NCBI RefSeq assembly: GCF_015058545.1 | Contig: NZ_SVCB01000098.1 | Coordinates: 1 to 14,741 of the forward strand | DNA length: 14,741 nucleotides | Direction of reading: 5' to 3' | From: Veillonella sp. | GTDB lineage: Bacteria; Bacillota; Negativicutes; Veillonellales; Veillonellaceae | Shown here: one piece after another, positions 6,945 to 14,445 of the stretch | How the letters are laid out: the number at the start of each line of letters is the position of its first letter | How positions within the stretch are numbered: the first letter of the stretch is position 1 | Notes under the pieces: generated by a model | The model's input: the letters and a program-made list of their open reading frames with translations, nothing else | What the model was told of the DNA's origin: nothing | The model's database searches: none | Made by a program: the position numbers and the translations under genes

Positions 6945-7652
6945 ATGAATATAAAAGAACGAATCGAATCCTACTGGGATAAACGGAGCAACGCCTTTAA
7001 CGAGCTGCGCCTGCAAGAATTAAAAAGCCCGAATGCCAAAGCATGGCACGCCTTATTGGCACAGCACATCCCCCTTGACCGACCGCAACGCATTCTCGAT
7101 GTGGGAACCGGTACAGGATTCTTCACGTTTTTACTCTGCCATCACGGCCACATCGTAACGGGCATCGATATGTCACAACAAATGGTGAATCACGCCCGTC
7201 AAAACGCCGCCACCTTTCACAGCACGGCCACTTTTGAAAAAATGGATGCCACTGATTTAAGTTTTAAAAATGAAACCTTTGATGCGGTCCTCAGCCGCAA
7301 TCTCACCTGGACCTTGCCCAATCCGAAAGCGGCCTACACGGAATGGCTTCGTGTCCTAAAACCGAGCGGCGTTATTCTTAACTTTGATTCCGACTACGGC
7401 AAAACCACCTTCACTCGCAACGAAGGTCATGTGCATGCCAATGTGGACAGTCAGATTCTCGATGAATGCACGGCCATCAAAAATAGTCTCGCCATCAGCC
7501 AAGAGAATCGTCCTGCGTGGGATTTAAAAACCTGCAAGCAATTAGGGGCCCATGAAGTGAGCCTTGTTCCTGATGTGAGACCGTACGTACAAAAAGATAC
7601 CAACTTACAATACGAAGAAATTCCCATTTTCATGATGCGTGTTGTAAAATAA
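6945..7652 (+). CDS. Class I SAM-dependent methyltransferase
   Basis: The 235-residue protein has a Rossmann-type methyltransferase fold: motif I ILDVGTGTG (50-58), the acidic D75 in GIDMS that should hold the SAM ribose, MDATDLSF (100-107), FDAVLSRNLTWTLPNP (112-127) and LRVLKPSG (136-142). The N-terminal IESYWDKRSNAFN is common in methyltransferases of the UbiE/methyltransferase-11 group. AGGAG sits 6 nt before the ATG. The gene is divergent from the importer operon and ends at a strong terminator, so it is monocistronic. The acceptor substrate is unknown. The shared control region with a metal-type importer suggests, without proving, a role in modifying a metal chelator or the imported ligand. 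Confidence 0.9.
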   Translation: MNIKERIESYWDKRSNAFNELRLQELKSPNAKAWHALLAQHIPLDRPQRILDVGTGTGFFTFLLCHHGHIVTGIDMSQQMVNHARQNAATFHSTATFEKMDATDLSFKNETFDAVLSRNLTWTLPNPKAAYTEWLRVLKPSGVILNFDSDYGKTTFTRNEGHVHANVDSQILDECTAIKNSLAISQENRPAWDLKTCKQLGAHEVSLVPDVRPYVQKDTNLQYEEIPIFMMRVVK

Positions 7653-7656
7653 CAAG

Positions 7657-7702
7657 CAGCTCTCCCGGCGTGGTCTCAACCACAACAAGGAGAGCTGTTT
7701 TT
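7657..7702 (+). terminator. Rho-independent terminator of the methyltransferase gene
   Basis: CAGCTCTCC (7657-7665) and GGAGAGCTG (7689-7697) pair perfectly, with an inner GTGGT/ACCAC stem, followed by TTTTT at 7698-7702. It begins 5 nt after the stop codon. Confidence 0.9.
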
Positions 7703-7710
7703 CATAATTA

Positions 7711-7772
7711 AAATAACCATGTTACTCAAGGTTCCGTACCAACAGCACGGTCTTTAAGCAACATGGTTATTT
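7711..7772 (-). terminator. Terminator of the carboxyltransferase gene
   Basis: AAATAACCATGTT (7711-7723) and AACATGGTTATTT (7760-7772) form a perfect 13-bp stem, with a smaller CCGT/ACGG hairpin inside. The T-rich flanks on both strands (TTATTTTAAT on minus, TTATTTATTTT on plus) allow it to work in both directions. It lies 40 nt after the minus-strand stop. Confidence 0.8.
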
Positions 7773-7811
7773 ATTTTACTGACCGAAGTCAGCTACGTTC
7801 AATTGTACAAA

Positions 7812-9218
7812 TTATTCGCGTGGAAGGTCGATTTCTTTAAGAATAACTTGTTTGCTGTGTTTTTCGAAGAACTGTAAAGCTACTTCTGGGAACATAGCAT
7901 AGGATAATACGTCTTCATCAGTGAAGTTTTGGTAACCAAGTTCACCCAATTTTTGACGGTACATTTCCAATTCAGGTTGGATAAGATCAGCTGGACGGCA
8001 AGTAATAGGTTCTTCGTCGCCGATGATTTTCTTACGAATATCTTCGCTGATAGGAGCAGGTAAACGACCATATTTGCCGCGTACCAAGTCTTTAACTTCG
8101 CTAGGAGTCATAGTGTAACGTTCCATTCCGTTTGCCATAAAGTTAACGTTCATCATAGCCATAGTACCAACGATCTGGCTGGTAGGAGTTACCAATGGAG
8201 GGTAACCGAGTTCGGCACGAACTTTAGGCATTTCGTTCATAACATCAAAGAATTTGTCAGCCATGCCCATTTCACGAAGCTGGTTCTGAGTGTTGGACAA
8301 CATGCCGCCAGGAATCTGGTAATGACGAACTTCAGGTAATACTTCATGAGCCGGAGTAATACCGAATTCATCAGCGATTTCTTTGCGAACGCCGCGGAAG
8401 TATTCAGCCAATTCACGAAGAGCAGCTAAATCCAAACCGGTGTCATATTCAGTACCGCGGAACATTTCAACGATACTTTCAGTTGCAGGCTGGGAAGTTG
8501 CATGACCGAATGGGCTTAAAGCTGTATCGATTACGTCAACACCGGCTTCAACTGCTTTTAAGTAAGTAGCGCTGGCGAGACCGCAAGTGAAGTGACTGTG
8601 TAAGTCGATCATCATGTCGTCGCCCAATGCTTTTTTAAGATCCTGAATCAAGGATACTGCATCGTATGGAGCCAACAAACCGGACATATCTTTAATACAT
8701 AAAGAATCCATGCCCATTTCTTTCAATTCTTTGGCTACATCAACGAACATCTGGTTGGTGTGTACAGGGCTGATAGTGTAAACCATAGTACCTTGTACAT
8801 GAACGCCTGCTTTTTTACCTGCTTTAATAGCAGCTTCCATGTTGCGAGGGTCGTTCAAAGCATCGAAAATACGGATACGATCGATACCGTTTTCTTTAGC
8901 TTTTTTAACGAATGCTTCTACTACATCATCAGCATAGTGTTTGTAGCCCAATAAGTTCTGGCCACGTAACAACATCTGCAATGGAGTATTTTTAAGATGA
9001 GCTTTTAACGTGCGAAGACGTTGCCATGGATCTTCGTCCAAGAAACGAAGGCAGCTGTCAAATGTTGCGCCGCCCCAACATTCCAATGCTTCATAACCTA
9101 CCGCATCCAATTTTTCCAATACAGGCAACATCTGGCTGGTACGCATACGAGTTGCCAAAATGGACTGATGACCATCGCGGAGGACGGTTTCCATGATTCT
9201 TACTTTTTTCGCTTTCAT
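7812..9218 (-). CDS. Carboxyltransferase subunit (OadA / PycB / transcarboxylase 5S family) without biotin domain
   Basis: This family moves CO2 between a 2-oxo acid (oxaloacetate/pyruvate) and a biotin carrier protein, using a metal in a TIM barrel. The ligands are visible: D15 in LRDGHQS (13-19), K176 in IKDMSG (the likely carbamylated lysine), and H207 and H209 in DLHSHFT. The conserved C-terminal half with MMNVNFM...VKDLVRGKYGRLPAPI is also present. At 468 residues it stops before the Pro/Ala linker and MKM-type biotin attachment domain of full-length OadA (about 590 residues), so it must use a separate carrier. None is encoded here. It could serve pyruvate carboxylase, oxaloacetate decarboxylase or a methylmalonyl-CoA:pyruvate transcarboxylase. 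The ATG is preceded by GGAGAAGGAG. A strong own promoter and terminator make it a single-gene unit, probably highly expressed. Confidence 0.9.
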   Translation of the reverse strand: MKAKKVRIMETVLRDGHQSILATRMRTSQMLPVLEKLDAVGYEALECWGGATFDSCLRFLDEDPWQRLRTLKAHLKNTPLQMLLRGQNLLGYKHYADDVVEAFVKKAKENGIDRIRIFDALNDPRNMEAAIKAGKKAGVHVQGTMVYTISPVHTNQMFVDVAKELKEMGMDSLCIKDMSGLLAPYDAVSLIQDLKKALGDDMMIDLHSHFTCGLASATYLKAVEAGVDVIDTALSPFGHATSQPATESIVEMFRGTEYDTGLDLAALRELAEYFRGVRKEIADEFGITPAHEVLPEVRHYQIPGGMLSNTQNQLREMGMADKFFDVMNEMPKVRAELGYPPLVTPTSQIVGTMAMMNVNFMANGMERYTMTPSEVKDLVRGKYGRLPAPISEDIRKKIIGDEEPITCRPADLIQPELEMYRQKLGELGYQNFTDEDVLSYAMFPEVALQFFEKHSKQVILKEIDLPRE

Positions 9219-9323
9219 AACTCCTTCTCCTTCACTGTCGAGATGAATTGTTCACTGCCACTCCATAAAACCTTCCACATTTTACAGATGTTAACAATCC
9301 ATATCCTCTAAAATTACGCTTAT

Positions 9324-9367
9324 GACGAATACCTGCTGTCTACCTCAGGGCAGTCTCTGTATTCGTC
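9324..9367 (-). promoter_or_regulatory. Hairpin at the 5' end of the carboxyltransferase leader
   Basis: GACGAATAC (9324-9332) and GTATTCGTC (9359-9367) are perfectly complementary over 9 bp, with a CTGC/GCAG stem (9333-9336 and 9350-9353) nested inside. The likely transcription start, about 7 nt past the -10 box, falls at about 9371, so the hairpin caps the 150-nt leader. It could stabilise the mRNA or bind a regulator. No known riboswitch class was recognised. Confidence 0.6.
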
Positions 9368-9377
9368 TCACATATCT

Positions 9378-9406
9378 ATTAGACTACTAATGACTTTCTT
9401 TGTCAA
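9378..9406 (-). promoter_or_regulatory. Strong sigma-70 type promoter of the carboxyltransferase gene
   Basis: On the minus strand a consensus TTGACA (9401-9406) and TCTAAT (9378-9383, one mismatch from TATAAT) are separated by exactly 17 bp. Confidence 0.85.
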
Positions 9407-9450
9407 CATATTTACAATACCGATTACTCATAAATATATATTTATATTAA

Positions 9451-9771
9451 TTATTTATTTTTTTTAGGAGCTGTTTCAATCACAATATTACGGCCATCTT
9501 TTTTAACTTGAATAGAGAAATTACCATAACCGTCCTTAAAGTATTCCATCTTAATATCTAATAAAAGCTTACCGATTTGGGTTTCCACTTTCTCAGTTAA
9601 AAACTCACGATAGAAGGCTTCCTGACTATTGGCCGGCGATTTGCGAAGGGGCGCCGGACGACGAGCCGCCGCTTCCCCTTTAAGCATAGCCGTTTCAAAG
9701 GTTTCTTCTTCCTTCACATTCTTAAACATATCAGCATCGCTCAAGCCTTTTTGAATTTTAATTTTAGCCAT
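9451..9771 (-). CDS. Small charged protein of unknown function
   Basis: This 106-residue protein was not assigned to a family. It is lysine- and glutamate-rich, has no cysteine, no signal peptide and no membrane segment, and is therefore probably cytoplasmic. Residues 1-50 look flexible (ARRPAPLRKSP at 36-46). Residues 51-78 are predicted helical (EAFYREFLTEKVETQIGKLLLDIKMEYF). The end looks like a beta hairpin (NFSIQVKKDGRNIVIETA, 84-101). The ATG has AAGGAAGAG upstream with fair spacing. It lies after the terminator of the envelope operon and before the carboxyltransferase promoter, in the same direction, so it may depend on read-through or on an unseen promoter. The regular codon use and good binding site support a real gene. 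Confidence 0.7.
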   Translation of the reverse strand: MAKIKIQKGLSDADMFKNVKEEETFETAMLKGEAAARRPAPLRKSPANSQEAFYREFLTEKVETQIGKLLLDIKMEYFKDGYGNFSIQVKKDGRNIVIETAPKKNK

Positions 9772-9797
9772 AATACTCTTCCTTTCACTATTAAAAC

Positions 9798-9830
9798 GAG
9801 AAAAGGCCTGCTGTAGCAGACCTTTTTCTC
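9798..9830 (-). terminator. Terminator of the envelope operon
   Basis: GAGAAAAGG-c-CTGCT (9798-9812) pairs with AGCAG-a-CC-TTTTT-CTC (9815-9830), with one mismatch and a one-base bulge. The minus strand continues GTTTTAAT. A second inverted repeat, GCATAAAC (9839-9846) and GTTTATGC (9870-9877), lies between it and the stop codon at 9885. Confidence 0.75.
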
Positions 9831-9884
9831 TTACCTATGCATAAACCTCATAATTAACACCAAAAGTCTGTTTATGCTTATTTA

Positions 9885-10793
9885 TTACTTTTTATTGTCA
9901 CTACCGGTACCGGACGACCGTTTATCTTCAATCGTCTTCTGAATCGATGCGACCGTAATATCTTTTAAATCTTGTGGCGTAGCAAAAGTATCTACCGTTT
10001 CAAAGCCAACGCCGAGGCGTCCTTCCATAACGGATAAGGCTTTATCATCCTCATCCACTTTGGCAATGTAAATATCTTTGTCTTTATCCACACCAATCAA
10101 ACGATAGCGGCCCGGCGGATTAATAACACGCCAGCCCCCTTCCGTGCCGTCAAACATGAACACGTCACCGGTACGCACATTATCATAGAAGAAAATATCT
10201 TCGTCATAGAAAACGGCGATACGCCCGATATTGGATGCCTGCATATAAACGCGACGCGTATCATAGTTCGCGTCGGTACGATAAATGCGGTACGCGTTAT
10301 CGGCCACTTTAATCTTCATGTATACTACGTTGGTAGCCGTGGAGAACGCCGCATCAACGATTTTGCTGTCGGCCGGCAAATCTTCCATGGTGGTATCCAC
10401 TTCATGTTCCGGACTTTCCGGGTCAAAACGGGCCAATACCACATTATCGGAGGCCCCGCCGTAAAGACCCATAATCGCCAAATCGCGATCCGGTAACCAT
10501 TCGAAATAACTTACCGAACGGCCTTTTAAATCAATATTGGTTGGTGTTTTTTCACCGGACTTGTACACTTTAACGGAATCCTGGGTGACTACCGCCATAT
10601 ACTTATGACCTTCGGAATAATATTTATTCCCGTCCACTTCAGGGAAGTTGCCGTCTTTTTCCTGACCATCACTGGCCGTTACTTCAAAATCCGTAGTCGG
10701 GGCGAAGTAAATTTGATCTAAGTAGTAATAGATGCCGCCCTGCAAGGCCAAGCCCAGTGCAAAAGCTGTCATTATTTTACCAAACGATGCCAT
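9885..10793 (-). CDS. Membrane-anchored protein of unknown function, possibly propeller-like
   Basis: The 302-residue protein has one N-terminal hydrophobic segment (about 7-28: IMTAFALGLALQGGIYYYL), which acts as an uncleaved signal anchor. The rest should lie outside the membrane. It consists mainly of alternating short strands with repeats of the kind KYMAVVTQDSVKVYKSG, FEWLPDRDLAIMGLY and DIFFYDNVRTGDVFMFDG, which resembles a WD40/PD40-like beta propeller; this is inferred from pattern only. The C-terminus ends in a polar tail. The gene follows the phosphodiester glycosidase gene by 8 bp, and its AGGAGGGG binding site overlaps that gene's stop codon, so the two are translated together. 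A structural or accessory role for the glycosidase or the deacetylase is plausible. No catalytic motif was recognised. Confidence 0.8.
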   Translation of the reverse strand: MASFGKIMTAFALGLALQGGIYYYLDQIYFAPTTDFEVTASDGQEKDGNFPEVDGNKYYSEGHKYMAVVTQDSVKVYKSGEKTPTNIDLKGRSVSYFEWLPDRDLAIMGLYGGASDNVVLARFDPESPEHEVDTTMEDLPADSKIVDAAFSTATNVVYMKIKVADNAYRIYRTDANYDTRRVYMQASNIGRIAVFYDEDIFFYDNVRTGDVFMFDGTEGGWRVINPPGRYRLIGVDKDKDIYIAKVDEDDKALSVMEGRLGVGFETVDTFATPQDLKDITVASIQKTIEDKRSSGTGSDNKK

Positions 10794-10801
10794 AGCCCCT
10801 C

Positions 10802-11749
10802 CTATTCAACAATAAAGGCCGTCGGAATCATCCGTTCGCCCAATAAATCGGCCGGTTTATTAACAACTTTGCCGTTATAATACAAGGTCGTACTGGAACC
10901 GCCATCAAGGTTAGCCGCAATATAGCAACCCTCTTCATAAAGCACATCCTGCACGTCACGCAGCGTTGCGCCCGTGGAATAGCCCGGTTGGCGTCCGTCG
11001 ATAACGAGGAAAATCACCGTGCCGTCTTTTTTCTGACCGATAGCCGTACGCGGACCGATGCCCCAGCCGCCGTCACCGTCGGTAATCATCTTTTGGCCGT
11101 CCACAATAAGCGGCGGTCCGAAAGTAATCCCTTCAGCCGCATCCATGTCGGCCAATTCCGTCTTAGTATAAGTACCGGCAATTAAGTTGCCTTGCTTCGT
11201 AAAACCGACAAAATCAACCGCTTCATCAGGACCTACGTCCTTACCGATAACATAATTGCCGTCCTGCATAATGAAGCCATATGGCAAACGGCCCGTACCG
11301 GTACCGTTCGGATCGTGGAAACCGCCCGCATTAATGGCGGCTACCGCATCATTATCCTTGGCAATATTACTTACCGTTTCCCCTTTTTCCTGAATATTTT
11401 TAGCCGTCGCCACCTTCACGCGGCGTGGATCCGGAATTTCAAGAACATAGCCCACATAACGGGTAGACTCAATGCGGCGCATTTTGAGCGTCGTATCTTC
11501 GCGCGCTTTAAATTTAAATAAATCCTGACTCCGCACAGTGCCGACCGTACCGAGAATCATATTGATTTCGTCTTGGTTAAACAACCAAGTAATGTACTGT
11601 GGATGACGCGAACGCATAATCGCCCCCACAACGGTTCGTTTCAGATTATCAAAAGGGCCAAACAGCACCACAATCGGTGATGTGACAGCGGTAAAAATAA
11701 ACATGACGAGTATGAATTTTACCCACCCTCTGCTAAAAAATCGTTTCAT
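10802..11749 (-). CDS. Membrane-anchored phosphodiester glycosidase family protein (NAGPA domain)
   Basis: This 315-residue protein has an N-terminal membrane anchor (about 11-31) and an extracytoplasmic NAGPA domain. The family, named after the mammalian enzyme that removes N-acetylglucosamine from a phosphodiester, acts on sugar-phosphodiester bonds. In bacteria it is linked to envelope or exopolysaccharide polymers. The typical blocks are present: AINAGGF (138-144), GPRTAIGQ (232-239), FLVIDGRQPGYSTGATLRD (247-265) and NLDGGSSTTLYYNGKVVN (280-297), ending in R306. The ATG is preceded by TAGGAGT. It sits between the deacetylase gene (16 bp away) and the unknown membrane protein gene (8 bp away), which suggests one operon that trims or remodels a surface glycan. 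The substrate is not known. Confidence 0.9.
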   Translation of the reverse strand: MKRFFSRGWVKFILVMFIFTAVTSPIVVLFGPFDNLKRTVVGAIMRSRHPQYITWLFNQDEINMILGTVGTVRSQDLFKFKAREDTTLKMRRIESTRYVGYVLEIPDPRRVKVATAKNIQEKGETVSNIAKDNDAVAAINAGGFHDPNGTGTGRLPYGFIMQDGNYVIGKDVGPDEAVDFVGFTKQGNLIAGTYTKTELADMDAAEGITFGPPLIVDGQKMITDGDGGWGIGPRTAIGQKKDGTVIFLVIDGRQPGYSTGATLRDVQDVLYEEGCYIAANLDGGSSTTLYYNGKVVNKPADLLGERMIPTAFIVE

Positions 11750-11765
11750 CCTTTACTCCTATCTA

Positions 11766-12578
11766 TTATAAATCGGTGTAATCCTCAGTGGTAATACGCT
11801 CTTCAAAATGCTTCAAATCCACTGCATTACCTATCCAGATGCGCTGCAAGGCATACGGATTATCACCGTGGTGAACCCAACCCGGATTCATAGTTACAGC
11901 GAGCAAAATACCGTTATCTTCGGCCGCTTTTTGAGTATACTCTTCCTGGCGCCCATAAGGGTAGCAGAACCACTTATTGTCGATACCCAATTGGTCTTTA
12001 AGAGCTTTCTGAGCTTTTACAATATTATCAAGCTGTTCATTCTTCGAAAGTTCGTTCATGCGCACATGATCATAGCCGTGACTGGCAATGGTAACGCCGC
12101 CTTTTTGCATTTCTTTAATTTGTTCCCACGTCAAACGGGTCCCCACATCGCCGGGATTTACAAATACCGTCGCTGCGAAGCCGTATTCTTTGAGCACCGG
12201 ATAGACGATGCTGTAAGTATCGGCATAGCCGTCGTCAAAGGTGAGTACCACCGGTTTAACCGGTACCGCTTTACCGTTACGGACATAGTCATTTAATTGT
12301 TCCATCGTAATCGGATTGAACCCTTTATCGTGCAATAATTTCATTTGAGCGCGGAATAAGTCCTCACGAATTACCGCATCATTGTCTTCATCGGGTCCCA
12401 CTTTGTGATACATGAGTACCGGAATCCCTTTAGGTACTGCTGTAGCCACCGTCGTTTCTGTCTTAACCGCAGCCGGTTTAGCTGCTTCCGGAGCCGGTTC
12501 TTTAGTGTCCGCCGCACAACCGGCGATGAGCATCATAAGGCCCCACATCAATCCCAAGACTATTATGAAACGTTTCAT
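11766..12578 (-). CDS. Polysaccharide deacetylase (NodB domain) lipoprotein
   Basis: The 270-residue protein starts with a lipoprotein signal peptide ending in the lipobox IAGC (C21). A Pro/Ala-rich spacer (about 25-50) follows, then a carbohydrate-esterase-4 NodB domain. Motifs: TFDDGY (113-118), whose aspartates supply the catalytic base and a metal ligand; SHGYDH (166-171), the two metal-binding histidines; and YPYGR (206-210). The IPVLMYHKVG start (52-61) is typical of extracellular deacetylases that remove N- or O-acetyl groups from surface polysaccharide, as in PgaB/IcaB-like enzymes. It should act at the outer face of a membrane. The ATG has AGGAGG 6 nt upstream. It is the first gene of the envelope operon. 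PgaB's extra C-terminal hydrolase domain is absent. Confidence 0.93.
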   Translation of the reverse strand: MKRFIIVLGLMWGLMMLIAGCAADTKEPAPEAAKPAAVKTETTVATAVPKGIPVLMYHKVGPDEDNDAVIREDLFRAQMKLLHDKGFNPITMEQLNDYVRNGKAVPVKPVVLTFDDGYADTYSIVYPVLKEYGFAATVFVNPGDVGTRLTWEQIKEMQKGGVTIASHGYDHVRMNELSKNEQLDNIVKAQKALKDQLGIDNKWFCYPYGRQEEYTQKAAEDNGILLAVTMNPGWVHHGDNPYALQRIWIGNAVDLKHFEERITTEDYTDL

Positions 12579-12630
12579 TATAAGCCTCCTACTTATTCAA
12601 TTGTCTTCTAAAAACATTTATGCACTCTAT

Positions 12631-12639
12631 ATTATATCA
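12631..12639 (-). promoter_or_regulatory. Extended -10 promoter of the envelope operon
   Basis: The minus strand reads TGATATAAT, matching TGn-TATAAT, about 53 nt upstream of the deacetylase start. There is no clear -35. It lies next to the divergent amidase promoter. Confidence 0.5.
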
Positions 12640-12660
12640 CAAAGATTTATGCTATGCCTA

Positions 12661-12690
12661 TTGACACCAAATCAAATCGGCTCCTATACT
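12661..12690 (+). promoter_or_regulatory. Sigma-70 type promoter of the amidase gene
   Basis: A consensus TTGACA (12661-12666) and TATACT (12685-12690) are separated by 18 bp. A leader of about 90 nt would precede the GTG start. Confidence 0.7.
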
Positions 12691-12786
12691 TGAAGTATAT
12701 TCTTATAATTAATATAACATTATAGCAACATGCAATCGACCTGGATGAATTTTTATTTTTTGAAAAAACGAAAGGAGTCCTCTCTT

Positions 12787-13572
12787 GTGAAAAAGAAAAT
12801 CGCCCTTGTGCAAATGAATATCGCCGCCGGCGAAGTGGAACAGAACTACGCCCACGCGACGGAATTAATTGAAAAAGCAGCCGCGCAAAAACCGGATATT
12901 ATCGTCCTCCCCGAAACATGGAACACCGGGTTTAAGATGACTGAAAAGCTTCCCGCCGAAGCTGACAAAAACGGCGAGCGTACCCAAACTATGCTGAGTG
13001 ACCTTGCAAAAAAACACGACGTAAATATTGTGGGCGGTTCCGTAGCCACCTTACGAGACGATAAAGTGTATAATACCACCTACATCGTAGACCGGAAAGG
13101 CAATGTTATTTCTGAGTTCGATAAAATCCACGGTTTCTCACCGGCCAAAGAAGATCAGTACTTTGAAGGGGGCGACCATACGCACCGCTTCTTCCTCGAT
13201 GACATTCCTTGCTCCAGCGTCATTTGTTATGACATCCGTTTCCCAGAGATTATTCGTAAAACGACCCTTGAAGGGGTGGACTTATTCTTCGTACCCGCCG
13301 AATGGCCTACCTTGCGCCTCCGTCACTGGGAGCTTTTGAACACGGTCCGCGCCATTGAAAACCAGATGTTCCTCTGTGCGGTGAACTCAGCTGGTTTCAT
13401 CGGTAAAGTGGAAGCAGCCGGCAATTCCCTGCTCCTCGATCCGTGGGGCGAAGAAATCCTTCACCTCGGTAAAGACGAAGAAATTGCCGTGGGCACAATT
13501 GATTTGAGTGTCATTCAGGAGATTCGGAATAAGATTAATGTGTTTAGAGATAGACGGCCAGAGTTGTATTAG
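12787..13572 (+). CDS. Carbon-nitrogen hydrolase, omega-amidase (YafV/Nit2-like) type
   Basis: The 261-residue protein belongs to the nitrilase superfamily, which hydrolyses amide C-N bonds with a Glu-Lys-Cys triad. All three residues are visible: E43 in LPETWNTGF, K113 in FDKIHGFSP and C147 in VICYDIRFPE. The WNTGF block and the C-terminal FRDRRPELY resemble omega-amidases, which deaminate alpha-ketoglutaramate or 2-oxosuccinamate, usually in the methionine-salvage or transaminase pathway. The GTG at 12787 is preferred over the ATG at 12730 because AAAGGAG (12771-12777) precedes it and because homologous proteins begin with the strand KIALVQMNI. The gene stands alone, with its own promoter and no clear terminator in the 227 bp after it. 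The exact amide is inferred. Confidence 0.92.
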   Translation: MKKKIALVQMNIAAGEVEQNYAHATELIEKAAAQKPDIIVLPETWNTGFKMTEKLPAEADKNGERTQTMLSDLAKKHDVNIVGGSVATLRDDKVYNTTYIVDRKGNVISEFDKIHGFSPAKEDQYFEGGDHTHRFFLDDIPCSSVICYDIRFPEIIRKTTLEGVDLFFVPAEWPTLRLRHWELLNTVRAIENQMFLCAVNSAGFIGKVEAAGNSLLLDPWGEEILHLGKDEEIAVGTIDLSVIQEIRNKINVFRDRRPELY

Positions 13573-13799
13573 GGGTAAAACACGACTGACATAGACATAA
13601 TAAGCATAATTATCCCGCCATTAGAACAAAAAACTGTTAGACAAACAAATAATTAAAGCGTATGATAAAGACATTATTATGAATTATACATTTTTTAATG
13701 ATGTTTATATTCTAGCCTTAAACTAAATTATGAATCAGCCGCGTAGCAACGACTATCCATAGGGTTCTGCTTAAAATATACCACAACGGGGAGGCGTAT

Positions 13800-14294
13800 G
13801 TGGTGAGTCCAAAAGATAAAGAGAAAAAGTATGTTACACCGGAATTTACAAATTCACAAGTAGCCGAAGATGAAGGCGTGATGCGCTTTCAAAGACGAAC
13901 AGAGCGAAGAATATTGGCACGCAAAGCGAGATTCGGCTTGGAGAATCGTGCGGAAGCCTTGGCTCTTGCGCCGTTATTTGTCTCGCCAATGCACGTAGAA
14001 ATGCCTGACGATGGTATTCCGCGGGGCAATGCTCTATTCAATTGTTTAGGGTATAAAATTGCCTATTTGCGCAAAGAAAAAGGTTGGCTGCAAAAAGATT
14101 TAGCCAAAGAAACGGGCATCAGCATAAGCTACATTTCAAAATTAGAACGAGGCTATCGAATTGAAGGGGTAACGCTCGACATTTTGCTTACTTTAGCAAA
14201 TGTATTAGAAGTAACCGTAAAAGATTTATTCGATTTTACTAAAGAAGAAATCTACTATGCTTACTATCGTCTGAAGATTCACAGTTTTTCCTAA
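13800..14294 (+). CDS. XRE-family transcriptional regulator with basic N-terminal extension
   Basis: Residues about 84-144 of 164 form a Cro/C1-type helix-turn-helix: LGYKIAYLRKEKGWLQKDLAKETGISISYISKLERGYRIEGVTLDILLTLANVLEVTVKDLF in outline, with QKDLAKETGIS as helix 2 and the turn. The first ~60 residues are charged, with a very basic stretch (RFQRRTERRILARKARF, 29-45), and have no recognised domain. There is no ligand-binding cupin or protease domain after the helix-turn-helix. The start is one of two adjacent GTG codons (13800 or 13803) behind GGGGAGG (13788-13794). The gene is monocistronic in a 227-bp upstream and 151-bp downstream gap. Its target is unknown. Confidence 0.85.
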   Translation: MVSPKDKEKKYVTPEFTNSQVAEDEGVMRFQRRTERRILARKARFGLENRAEALALAPLFVSPMHVEMPDDGIPRGNALFNCLGYKIAYLRKEKGWLQKDLAKETGISISYISKLERGYRIEGVTLDILLTLANVLEVTVKDLFDFTKEEIYYAYYRLKIHSFS

Positions 14295-14394
14295 CGCCTC
14301 ATAGCAGAGTGAATTCTTATAGCATGTTCCCTTAGCAACTAATATGCTACCCTAAGCCATGTACAAAAATCTTCGTAATTTTTTATTTTTACGA

Positions 14395-14423
14395 TTGACA
14401 AGTTATTTACTTTCCCTTATACT
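14395..14423 (+). promoter_or_regulatory. Near-consensus promoter of tRNA-Ser
   Basis: TTGACA (14395-14400), a 17-bp spacer and TATACT (14418-14423) lie 22 nt before the mature tRNA 5' end. An A/T-rich stretch (14377-14390) upstream could act as an UP element. Confidence 0.85.
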
Positions 14424-14445
14424 ATTAAAGTACGTTACACGACAT

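Noticed and set aside
9219..9323. Possible BirA (biotin) operator from a TTGTTAAC motif in the carboxyltransferase leader
   Set aside because: Only one half-site is present. No matching AACAA half lies at the expected distance.
11808..12296. Plus-strand ORF of 162 codons
   Set aside because: It lies wholly antisense to the polysaccharide deacetylase, whose motifs and lipobox are clear, and no protein family is recognisable in it.
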